Assembly (NCBI GenBank): GCA_964570285.1
Contig: CAZMXP010000077.1
Coordinates: forward strand, 1-17,468
DNA from: CAZMXP01 sp964570285
Lineage (GTDB): Bacteria > Planctomycetota > PLA2
DNA length: 17,468 bases
Reading direction: 5' to 3'
The notes beneath the pieces are model-generated. The model did no database searches and had not been told where the DNA came from. It saw nothing but the letters and a program-made list of their open reading frames with translations. Every line of letters begins with the position of its first letter. The stretch's first letter is position 1. Both the position numbers and the translations under genes were made by a program. Below are positions 11,421-17,468 of this stretch, one piece after another.

Positions 11421-12911
11421 GTGAAGAAAGCGAAGGCGAAGGGCGTCGCCCTGATCATCCTGGACGGCTGGGGGCTCGCGCCGGAGGGCCCGGGCAACTG
11501 CGTGCGTCTCGCCAGGACTCCCGTCGTGGATCGCCTCGACCGCACCTGCCCGAGAACGACCCTCGTGACGTCGGGTCGAGCCGTCGGCCTCCCCGACGGC
11601 CAGATGGGCAACTCCGAGGTGGGCCATCTGACCCTCGGCTCCGGACGCATCATCCGGCAGGACCTCGTGCGCATCTCCGATGCGATTGCCGACGGCTCCT
11701 TCCCGAACAACCCGGCGCTCGACCGCGCGATCGCCTCCGCGAGGCGCGTGCACGTGCTCGGCCTCGCGTCCGACGGCGGCGTGCACAGCGACCTCAGCCA
11801 CATGATCGCCCTCGGCGACGCCGCGCGCCGCCGGAAGAAGCCCTTCTTCTTCCACGCCTTCACCGACGGCCGCGACGTCTCGCCGACCTCCGGCGCCGGC
11901 TTCATCCGCCGTCTCGCCGAGGCAGGTCCGATCGCCACGGTCTGCGGGCGCTACTATGCGATGGACCGGGACAAGCGCTGGGAGCGGACGGCGCGGGCCT
12001 ACGAGGCTTTGGTGGGGGGCGCGGGGGCGCGGATCACCGATGCCGGCGCGGCGGTCGAGGAGTCCTATCGCCGCGGCGTCACCGACGAGTTCCTCGAGCC
12101 GATGGTGACCGGCGAGGCGCTCCTCGAGGACGGCGACCTGATCCTCTTCGCGAACTTCCGGTCGGACCGGGCGCGCCAGTTGACGGAGGCGCTGGCATCC
12201 CCCGCGTTTTCGGGATTCCAGCGGAGCCGGCGGCCCCGCGTGGCCCTCGTGACGATGACCCGCTACCGCGAGGACTTCGACCTGCCGGTGCTCTATCCGC
12301 GCGAGTTGCCCGAGGAGGTGCTGGGCGCGGTCTACGCGGCGCACGGGATCTCGAACCTGCGTGTGGCCGAGACGGAGAAGTACGCCCATGTCACCTACTT
12401 CTTCAACGGCGGCGTGGAGCAGGCCTTCGAGGGCGAGGTCCGGACGCTGATCCCGTCGCCGAAGGTGGCGACCTACGACCTGCAGCCCGAGATGAGTGCC
12501 GCCGACGTCGGCAAGGCCGGCGCCGAGGGCGTGCGCTCCGGTCTCCACCGCGCGTTGATCCTCAACTTCGCCAACCCCGACATGGTGGGCCATACCGGCG
12601 TGATCCCCGCCGCCATCCGGGCGTGCGAGGCGACCGACGAGGCGCTCGGGGTGGTGCTTGCCGCGCTTTTTGAGTGCGGATGGCAGGCCCTCGTGACGGC
12701 GGACCACGGCAACGCCGAATGTCTCATCGACCCCGCCACCGGAGGCCCCCACACGGCCCACACGACCAACCCGGTCCCTTGCTGGCTGTTCAATTCGGAA
12801 GGGACCCTCCGCGCCGGCGGTGGGCTCAGGGACATTGCCCCCACGCTCCTCTCCCTAGGGAAAATCCAGCCCCCAGAGGCGATGTCCGGCAGGGATTTGC
12901 GGGACCGATAA
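11421..12911 (+). CDS. gpmI: 2,3-bisphosphoglycerate-independent phosphoglycerate mutase
   Basis: 496 residues, close to the usual 510. It interconverts 3- and 2-phosphoglycerate in glycolysis and gluconeogenesis through a phosphoserine and two Mn ions. The GTG at 11421 gives MKKAKAKGVALIILDGWG, matching the family start. Catalytic elements are all visible: Asp15 in LDGWG, Ser65 in MGNSEVGHL, SDGGVHSDLSH, FTDGRDVSP, RYYAMDRDKRWER, FRSDRARQL, KYAHVTYFFNGG, NPDMVGHTG, TADHGNAE and PHTAHTTNPVP. There is no ribosome site before the GTG, fitting the start-proximal promoter proposed for it. It is divergent from rplC across 74 nt. Confidence 0.97.
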   Translation: MKKAKAKGVALIILDGWGLAPEGPGNCVRLARTPVVDRLDRTCPRTTLVTSGRAVGLPDGQMGNSEVGHLTLGSGRIIRQDLVRISDAIADGSFPNNPALDRAIASARRVHVLGLASDGGVHSDLSHMIALGDAARRRKKPFFFHAFTDGRDVSPTSGAGFIRRLAEAGPIATVCGRYYAMDRDKRWERTARAYEALVGGAGARITDAGAAVEESYRRGVTDEFLEPMVTGEALLEDGDLILFANFRSDRARQLTEALASPAFSGFQRSRRPRVALVTMTRYREDFDLPVLYPRELPEEVLGAVYAAHGISNLRVAETEKYAHVTYFFNGGVEQAFEGEVRTLIPSPKVATYDLQPEMSAADVGKAGAEGVRSGLHRALILNFANPDMVGHTGVIPAAIRACEATDEALGVVLAALFECGWQALVTADHGNAECLIDPATGGPHTAHTTNPVPCWLFNSEGTLRAGGGLRDIAPTLLSLGKIQPPEAMSGRDLRDR

Positions 12912-12944
12912 CTTAGTTACGGAACCCGGGATACCAGCCGGGCG

Positions 12945-12950
12945 TACTAT
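12945..12950 (+). promoter_or_regulatory. Candidate -10 element (TACTAT) for a leaderless message
   Basis: TACTAT is followed by 6 nt and then the ATG at 12957 (3 nt before an alternative GTG at 12954). This could start transcription of the whole envelope cluster. Confidence 0.4.
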
Positions 12951-12956
12951 GGGGTG

Positions 12957-13280
12957 ATGGGGCGGATTGTCACCGGCCACGACGCCCGATTCGGCGAGGG
13001 GGACGACCTCGCACGCATCCTGGGTTCTGCGCCCTTCGTGCCGGCGCCCGAGATCCCGCTGGAGGCGCTCCTCGAGCGGCTGCGGGTCAGCCAGCGGAGG
13101 CGCATCGTCGGGCTCGCGACCGGCGTCGCGGCCCTTGCGCTGCTCGTTCTGGTGCTGATCGCGCAGGCCCCCACGTCACCCCCCGTGCATCGCGAGATCG
13201 AGGTCGTGGATCTGCAAGGACCCGAGCTCTTCCGCCCGGGTCTCCCGATCGACGCCCCGGCGGAGTTCGCCCGCCCATGA
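12957..13280 (+). CDS. Small single-TM protein upstream of an RseB-like gene
   Basis: 107 residues from the ATG at 12957; the GTG at 12954 would add one Met. Residues 1-48 are a short, probably cytoplasmic domain that ends in basic residues (RVSQRRR). Residues 50-69 are a TM helix (GLATGVAALALLVLVLIAQ). Residues 70-107 are a Pro-rich extracytoplasmic tail. No zinc-binding or other anti-sigma motif is seen. Its place directly before an RseB-like gene is where RseA-type anti-sigma factors sit in mucB/rseB operons, and the topology agrees, but it is about half the usual length. The stop overlaps the next ATG (ATGA). Function is inferred from context only. Confidence 0.72.
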   Translation: MGRIVTGHDARFGEGDDLARILGSAPFVPAPEIPLEALLERLRVSQRRRIVGLATGVAALALLVLVLIAQAPTSPPVHREIEVVDLQGPELFRPGLPIDAPAEFARP

Positions 13281-14299
13281 CGCGGCGCCGCGCGTGGCTG
13301 CTCGTGATCCTCTCGATCCTGCTCGGAACGCCCGCCCTGCTGGCCGCGTTGGCGCGCGTGCGCGACGGCGGGGCGATGGCGCTCGTGCAGCGGGCGGCCA
13401 CCGCCTACCGGAGCGTCAGCTATGCCGGGACCGTCGCTTGGCGCCACGGGATCTGGGAGCCTCCCGTCCGCGTGACGCATGATGCGTCGTCGGGACGCAC
13501 GAGCTATGTCTGGTGGGGGCGGCGCGAGATGATCTTCCACGCACCGAGTTCGCGCACCCCCGATCCCGCCGCGTGGTGCCTCGATCCTGAGGCGCTGGCC
13601 GACTGCTACCGGGCCGAAGAGGGCGAAACCACGCGCTGCCTCGACCGGGAGGCGCGCATCCTCAAGGTGATCCCGAAGGCCGGGGGACGCCCCTCGGTGG
13701 TGCTCACGGTGGACGCCGAGACGCTGCTGCCGCTGATGGTCTCCACCTGCCGGCCGGACGGGAGCCTCTACCGGGTCGCCGCCTTTCGCGAGGTGACGAT
13801 CGGGGAGGCGACGGTGAAGGACGCCGTCCCCACGCGCTTCACCGGGTGGTACGGCGGTCCCGTCCCTCCCGAGCAGGCGGACGAGATCGCGGGCTTCCCG
13901 CTCGTGCGGCCGGACTACCTGCCGGAGGGGTTCCGCCTGCACGAGGTGCGCTGCGCGACCGAGCCGCTGCCGTCGGCGCGGTTCATCTACACCGACGGCG
14001 TCACGACCTTCGAGATCCGGCAGGAGCCGCTGCTGACGCCGGCGCAGATCGACACCCTGCTCGCCCTGCGCGGGGATCCGGCGGCGGGGGAGCGCTCGCT
14101 GCGCTGGATCCAGGCGCGCCGCTATCGCGCGATGCTGCGGCAGGGCTCGGGCGAAGCCGCGTCGGTGGCGAGGCGCCAGGACGCGAGCCATGCGCATTAC
14201 GAGCTCCGCGTGGGCCGGGTCGAGGTGGAACTGACCGCCCGCGCCAACCTCGACGAGGGCGAGATCCTCTCGGTGATCCGGTCGCTGCGCGCGGGATGA
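13277..14299 (+). CDS. MucB/RseB-like periplasmic protein (LolA-like domain)
   Basis: 340 residues. The ATG at 13277 overlaps the upstream stop. Residues 5-25 are a signal peptide or anchor (AWLLVILSILLGTPALLAAL). Residues 30-190 follow the RseB N-terminal, LolA-like fold: AATAYRSVSYAGTVAWR (40-56), ILKVIPKAGGRPSVVLTVDAET (128-149), LLPLMVSTCRPDGSLYRVAAF (150-170), then a strand ending VPTRFTG. Residues 205-255 (GFPLVRPDYLPEGFRLHEV, IYTDGVTTFEIRQEP) match the RseB/DUF4367-type C-terminal domain. RseB restrains or senses envelope stress, including misplaced lipoproteins, through RseA. Five cysteines (101, 110, 121, 158, 226) could form disulfides. Adjacency to the Lol transporter supports a role in lipoprotein monitoring or trafficking. 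Assignment to the superfamily is likely; the exact role is inferred. Confidence 0.72.
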   Translation: MTRRRAWLLVILSILLGTPALLAALARVRDGGAMALVQRAATAYRSVSYAGTVAWRHGIWEPPVRVTHDASSGRTSYVWWGRREMIFHAPSSRTPDPAAWCLDPEALADCYRAEEGETTRCLDREARILKVIPKAGGRPSVVLTVDAETLLPLMVSTCRPDGSLYRVAAFREVTIGEATVKDAVPTRFTGWYGGPVPPEQADEIAGFPLVRPDYLPEGFRLHEVRCATEPLPSARFIYTDGVTTFEIRQEPLLTPAQIDTLLALRGDPAAGERSLRWIQARRYRAMLRQGSGEAASVARRQDASHAHYELRVGRVEVELTARANLDEGEILSVIRSLRAG

Positions 14300-14346
14300 C
14301 CGATCCAAGACAGGGGGAGGGTATCCTGCGCCCTCCCGCCCGTCCC

Positions 14347-15714
14347 ATGCCCGACCCCGACTCGCGCCCCTCCTGGACCGCCCCCTATCGCCTGGCGGTG
14401 GCCTTCCGGCTGCTGCGCGCCCGCCGGGTGAACCTGATCTCGATCGTCGGCGTGATGCTCGGCGTCGCCGCGATCATCGTCGTCATGGCGGTCATGGACG
14501 GCTTCCAGCGCGAACTCCGGTCGATGATCCGGGGGACGCTGAGCGACCTGATCGTCGAGCTCGACCCGTCGCGCCTGAGCGCCTACTCCGAGCTGAAGCG
14601 CGCCGTGGAGGGGGTGCGGGGGGTCGAGGCGGCGGCGCTGCAGCGCCAGGCCTTCGGCGTCGTCTCGACGCCCACGCGCGACAGCGACGGCGGCCGCCAG
14701 AACTACCTCCCGCTGCGCGTCGTCGGGATCGACCCGGCGGAGGAGGGACGCGTCTCGTCGATCCTCTCCTACGTGCGCACGCCGGAGGGGCAGTCGCGGG
14801 AGGACCCCTTCCGCATCGACACCGGCGACTTCATCCCCGAGGAACTCCCCCGCGTGCTGATCTCGGAGTGGCTCGCGAAGCGCGTGGGCATGAGCCGCTT
14901 CCCGCTGGAGATGGGCGACCGCTTCACGCTGATCACGATCGAGCAGTACGAGGACGAGGGGCGTACGGCGTTCCGCACGCACGACGTGGACGCGATCGTC
15001 GCGCGCGTCTACAGCTCGGGCAACTCCGAGTACGACAAGCTCCACCTCTACGCCGACGCCCGGGGGTCGGGGCAGTCGCTCTTCGGAACCTCCGAGGGGA
15101 TCATCGCGGAACTGCGCGTGAAGCTCCACGACTTCGCGCAGGCCGCGGGGATGATCGAGGATGTCGCGCGCGCGATCGCGCCCTTCGATCCCGAGATCGC
15201 GGGCTACCCCCGCGCCCACATCGAGACGTGGGAGGAGCGCCAGCACAACCTGCTGCTCGCGGTGAACAACGAGAAGTTCCTGCTCGCCTTCGTGCTCTTC
15301 TTCATCGTGCTCGTCGCCTGCTTCACGATCTTCGCCACGCTGACGATGACGGTCGTCGAGAAGACGCGCGACATCGGGGTGCTGCGCGCGCTCGGCGCGA
15401 CGCCGGGCGGCATCTGCAGCATCTTCATGCTGAACGGCGCGCTCGTGGGCCTGATCGGCGCGGGGCTCGGCTACGGCGCGGGACTCGTCGTCGCGGCCAA
15501 CGTGAACCCGATCCGCGAGTTCCTGCGCGGCAACTTCGGCTGGGACATCTTCCCGAGCGACATCTACCTCTTCGATACGATCCCCTCCTACATCAACCAC
15601 TCCGCCGCGCTCGCGTTCGCGGTCGGCGCGGCGGCCTCGGCGCTCGTCTTCGCGATCATCCCGGCCGTCCGCGCCGCGCGCCTGCGCCCCGTGAGCGCGC
15701 TGAGGTACGAGTGA
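14347..15714 (+). CDS. Lipoprotein-releasing ABC transporter permease (LolC/LolE/LolF type)
   Basis: 455 residues. The LolCDE complex extracts lipoproteins from the inner membrane for transfer to LolA. The ATG at 14347 is preferred. The alternative at 14296 overlaps the upstream stop, but its extra stretch has six A/T-ending codons in 16, unlike coding DNA here. Topology is that of the family: TM1 at 29-50 (NLISIVGVMLGVAAIIVVMAV), a large periplasmic domain of about 250 residues, then TM2 near 309-333, TM3 near 356-378 and TM4 near 416-440. The cytoplasmic coupling motif EKTRDIGVLRALGAT follows TM2, as in LolC/E and MacB. Only one permease gene is present, so it may work as a homodimer like LolF. 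The LolD gene overlaps its end (GTGA). Confidence 0.92.
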   Translation: MPDPDSRPSWTAPYRLAVAFRLLRARRVNLISIVGVMLGVAAIIVVMAVMDGFQRELRSMIRGTLSDLIVELDPSRLSAYSELKRAVEGVRGVEAAALQRQAFGVVSTPTRDSDGGRQNYLPLRVVGIDPAEEGRVSSILSYVRTPEGQSREDPFRIDTGDFIPEELPRVLISEWLAKRVGMSRFPLEMGDRFTLITIEQYEDEGRTAFRTHDVDAIVARVYSSGNSEYDKLHLYADARGSGQSLFGTSEGIIAELRVKLHDFAQAAGMIEDVARAIAPFDPEIAGYPRAHIETWEERQHNLLLAVNNEKFLLAFVLFFIVLVACFTIFATLTMTVVEKTRDIGVLRALGATPGGICSIFMLNGALVGLIGAGLGYGAGLVVAANVNPIREFLRGNFGWDIFPSDIYLFDTIPSYINHSAALAFAVGAAASALVFAIIPAVRAARLRPVSALRYE

Positions 15715-16424
15715 ACGGCCCGCCGTCGCTGCTCTCCGTCCGGAACCTGAGCAAGGGCTACCGCGTCGCGGGCCGGCCGCTGCCGATCCTGACCGGCGTC
15801 GATCTCGAGGTGCGGGAGGGGGAGATCCTCGCGATCGTGGGGCAGAGCGGCAGCGGCAAGTCCACGCTCCTCTACCAGATGGGGCTGCTCGACCGCCCGG
15901 ACGGCGGCGTCGTCGAGTTCCGCGGGCGCTCGCTGCCGCTGGCCGGTGCCGAGGCGGCCCACGCCCGCAACCGCCTCTTCGGCTTCGTCTTCCAGTTCTA
16001 CCACCTGCTGCCGGAGTTCACGGCGTTCGAGAACGTGCGGATGCCGGCCCTGATCCTGCAAGGGTGGGGCTCCTACCGTCGTCACAGGAAGGTGCTCAAG
16101 GAGCGCGCCGAGGAGCTGCTCCTCAGCGTCGGGCTCAAGGACCGCATGCACTTCAAGCCCCCCCAGCTCTCCGGCGGCGAACGCCAGCGGGTCGCGATCG
16201 CCCGGGCGCTGATGAACCGCCCCGAACTGCTGCTCTGCGACGAGCCCACGGGCAACCTCGACCGCCGCACCGCCGCGGGGGTCAAGGCGCTTCTCTGGGA
16301 GCTCAACCGGGCGGGGGGGCAGACGATGGTGGTGGTCACGCACGACCGGAGCCTCGCGTCGGATGCGGACCGGACGCTGACGCTCCTCGATGGTAGGCTG
16401 GTCCCCGAGCCGGTAGCCCCCTGA
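15711..16424 (+). CDS. lolD: Lipoprotein-releasing ABC transporter ATPase LolD
   Basis: 237 residues, normal for LolD. The GTG at 15711 overlaps the permease stop (GTGA). ATP-binding motifs are complete: Walker A GQSGSGKST (44-52), Q-loop Gln95 in FVFQFYHLLPEF, signature LSGGERQRVAIARAL (153-167), Walker B LLLCDEPTGNLD (173-184) and the switch His211 in VVVTHD. FQFYHLLPEFTAFENV is characteristic of the LolD/MacB/FtsE subgroup. It powers lipoprotein release with the adjacent permease. There is a slightly long linker (ILQGWGSYRRHRK) before the helical subdomain. Confidence 0.95.
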   Translation: MNGPPSLLSVRNLSKGYRVAGRPLPILTGVDLEVREGEILAIVGQSGSGKSTLLYQMGLLDRPDGGVVEFRGRSLPLAGAEAAHARNRLFGFVFQFYHLLPEFTAFENVRMPALILQGWGSYRRHRKVLKERAEELLLSVGLKDRMHFKPPQLSGGERQRVAIARALMNRPELLLCDEPTGNLDRRTAAGVKALLWELNRAGGQTMVVVTHDRSLASDADRTLTLLDGRLVPEPVAP

Positions 16425-16789
16425 TGCGTCCCCCGAGCCCCCTCCTGATGATGCTTGGCGTCGCGGTGCTGCTCTGCGCCGGATGCCGCTCCAGCAAGCG
16501 CGACTACACCAGTCTCAACCGGTACAGCGTGGACTTCATCAAGGACACGGCGCGGGAGAGCCGGCGGCTGCGCAAGCAGAACCTGCACGACTCGCTGCAG
16601 TTCGGCCGCCGCGCCCCCGAGATCCGCCGGCAGGCGCGCGAGGGGCGGCGCTTCGCGTGGGAGACCGCGAGGAAGGGCGAACTCGACAACACCCGCGCCG
16701 CCTGGAGCGGCCTGCGCACCGAGCTCAAGGGCGACCGCGAAGAGATCGCCAAGTCCGCGCGCTTCGGCTTCCTCGACTCCGGCGAATAA
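16424..16789 (+). CDS. Small lipoprotein, function unknown
   Basis: 121 residues. The ATG at 16424 shares one base with the lolD stop (TGATG). Residues 7-20 are hydrophobic and end in a lipobox LCAG before Cys21. The mature part is short, very basic and helical (DTARESRRLRKQNLHDSL, RREIRRQAREGRR-like stretches around 55-80) with an acidic C-terminal end (DREEIAKSARFGFLDSGE). It is likely a substrate of the adjacent Lol system, like other lipoproteins here. No family is recognised. Confidence 0.75.
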   Translation: MRPPSPLLMMLGVAVLLCAGCRSSKRDYTSLNRYSVDFIKDTARESRRLRKQNLHDSLQFGRRAPEIRRQAREGRRFAWETARKGELDNTRAAWSGLRTELKGDREEIAKSARFGFLDSGE

Positions 16790-16791
16790 GT

Positions 16792-16813
16792 GGGGCCACC
16801 GTCCGGTGGCCCC
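16792..16813 (+). terminator. 10-bp hairpin right after the small lipoprotein gene
   Basis: GGGGCCACCG (16792-16801) and CGGTGGCCCC (16804-16813) are perfectly complementary, starting 2 nt after the stop. It lacks a T tract. A second hairpin, GGAGGCC-AA-GGCCTCC, follows at 16854-16869. Nothing else is seen in 16790-16918. Confidence 0.45.
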
Positions 16814-16918
16814 TGCGGGAGGAAGAGAGGAAAGAATCCTCTTTGCGAAAGCCGGAGGCCAAGGCCTCCACCCGAACGGTATCCCAGTGCCCTCTCCCGT
16901 CAACCGCCCTCGCTAGCC

Positions 16919-16953
16919 AAAAAAAGAGCCGCCTCCTGGGCGGCTCTTTTTTT
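16919..16953. terminator. Bidirectional intrinsic terminator
   Basis: An A tract (16919-16925), stem GAGCCGCC (16926-16933), 5-nt loop, stem GGCGGCTC (16939-16946) and T7 (16947-16953). This is a textbook Rho-independent terminator readable in both directions. It ends the plus-strand envelope cluster and, from the other side, the minus-strand tRNA. Confidence 0.92.
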
Positions 16954-17025
16954 GGACCCGGGGAGGATCGAACTCCCGACCTCCTGGATGCCATCCAGGC
17001 ACTCTCCCAGCTGAGCTACGGGCCC
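16953..17025 (-). tRNA. tRNA-Ala (anticodon GGC)
   Basis: 73 nt on the minus strand. Acceptor arm GGGCCCG pairs with CGGGTCC and contains the G3-U70 pair that specifies alanine. The D arm is GCTC/GAGT. The anticodon stem is CCTGG/CCAGG around the loop ATGGCAT, with anticodon GGC for GCC codons. The T arm is GGGAG-TTCGATC-CTCCC and the discriminator base is A. The 3' CCA is not encoded: the discriminator is followed at once by the A tract of the terminator. Confidence 0.96.
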
Positions 17026-17112
17026 GTCGCGCCCCGGATTGTCGGCGCATCGGCCCGGGCGTCAAGTTTGAGTCCGGGCGTGGCGTAGGCGAGGATACAA
17101 AGCAGGTCAACC

Positions 17113-17468
17113 ATGAGCGAACGCATCACCCCCCGGGCGCAGGACTTCCCGCGCTGGTACCAGGACGTCGTGCAGGCGGCCGAGATGGCCGAGAACGCGC
17201 CGGTGCGCGGCTGCATGGTCATCCGGCCGCACGGCTACGCGATCTGGGAGAACATCCAGGCGGCGCTCGACCGCATGTTCAAGGAGACCGGGCACGAGAA
17301 CGCCTACTTCCCGCTGCTGATCCCGAAGTCCTTCCTCGACCGGGAGGCGCAGCACGTCGAGGGGTTCGCGCCGGAGCTGGCGGTCGTGACCCACGGCGGC
17401 GGCAAGGAGCTCGAGGAGCCGCTCGTGATCCGGCCGACGTCGGAGTCCGTGATCGGCCACATGTTCAG
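17113..17468 (+). CDS. proS: Prolyl-tRNA synthetase, archaeal/eukaryotic type (5' part, cut by window end)
   Basis: The first 118 residues are present, and the reading frame runs off the window. Class II synthetase that charges tRNA-Pro. The start MSERITPRAQDFPRWYQDVVQ, with VRGCMVIRPHGYAIWENIQ, GHENAYFPLLIPKSFL, HVEGFAPELAVVTHGGGKEL and VIRPTSESVI, is diagnostic of the short ProS subgroup (about 480 residues, no editing insertion) shared with archaea and eukaryotes. The ATG at 17113 has only a weak AGG at 17104-17106 as ribosome site. A TACAAA at 17096-17101 may be part of its promoter. Confidence 0.95.
   Translation, partial: MSERITPRAQDFPRWYQDVVQAAEMAENAPVRGCMVIRPHGYAIWENIQAALDRMFKETGHENAYFPLLIPKSFLDREAQHVEGFAPELAVVTHGGGKELEEPLVIRPTSESVIGHMF

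Noticed and set aside
12921..12944. Small dyad (CCCGG...CCGGG) after gpmI as a terminator
   Set aside because: Only 5 bp of stem and no T tract; too weak to call.
14296..14346. Earlier LolC/E start overlapping the RseB-like stop (ATGA)
   Set aside because: The 17 extra codons use many A/T-ending codons, including CCA-AGA, unlike coding DNA here; the ATG at 14347 gives a normal family N-terminus. The overlap start cannot be wholly excluded.
14197..15600. Long minus-strand open frame opposite the LolC/E gene
   Set aside because: Shadow of the permease gene; the product is His/Asp/Arg-rich without domain features.

Overview
The window is very GC-rich DNA (third codon positions almost all G or C) from a Gram-negative bacterium. 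Evidence for an outer membrane is a secretin lipoprotein, several lipobox signal peptides and a LolC/E-LolD lipoprotein-release transporter. Three HEAT-repeat proteins, an archaeal/eukaryotic-type prolyl-tRNA synthetase and a short antisense fragment resembling planctomycete DUF1549/DUF1553-type proteins suggest Planctomycetota or a neighbouring deep lineage. This placement is inference. No phage, CRISPR array, restriction system or transposase is visible.

Layout. (1) 135-3588 (+): a TPR/coiled-coil secretin lipoprotein, overlapped by a small protein resembling ECF sigma region 2 without region 4, then a 74-residue membrane protein. (2) 3589-3873: a structured non-coding stretch holding a 223-bp segment bounded by 9-bp direct repeats, one of which covers the stop codon of the next gene; it is a candidate non-autonomous inserted element. 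(3) 3874-5259 (-): a membrane-anchored HEAT-repeat protein with a discoidin-like C-terminal domain. It is divergent from (4) 5334-9109 (+): a lipoprotein of the DNA/RNA non-specific endonuclease fold with substituted catalytic residues and a 16-cysteine tail, then an NTF2-like protein, inorganic pyrophosphatase and an exported HEAT protein, tightly coupled. (5) 9232-11346 (-): a HEAT lipoprotein, a membrane coiled-coil protein and a lone rplC outside its usual S10 operon. (6) 11421-16789 (+): gpmI, then an envelope cluster of a small single-TM protein, a MucB/RseB-like periplasmic protein, LolC/E, LolD and a small lipoprotein. (7) 16919-17468: a bidirectional terminator, tRNA-Ala(GGC) on the minus strand and the 5' part of proS.

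The genes that belong together most clearly are those at 12957-16789. Four junctions overlap or touch, and the set joins an RseB-like envelope sensor to lipoprotein export. Many neighbouring genes elsewhere also overlap by 1-4 nt.

Two kinds of translation start are seen. Some genes have clear Shine-Dalgarno sequences (3364, 5334, 11346). Others have a TAnnnT hexamer 6-9 nt before the start codon (5259 minus, 10528 minus, 12957, 11421), which suggests leaderless or nearly leaderless mRNAs. The observations most worth following are the degenerate nuclease with its Cys/Gly/Glu tail, the 223-bp bounded element, the sigma-like orphan, the isolated rplC and the RseB-like/Lol cluster.
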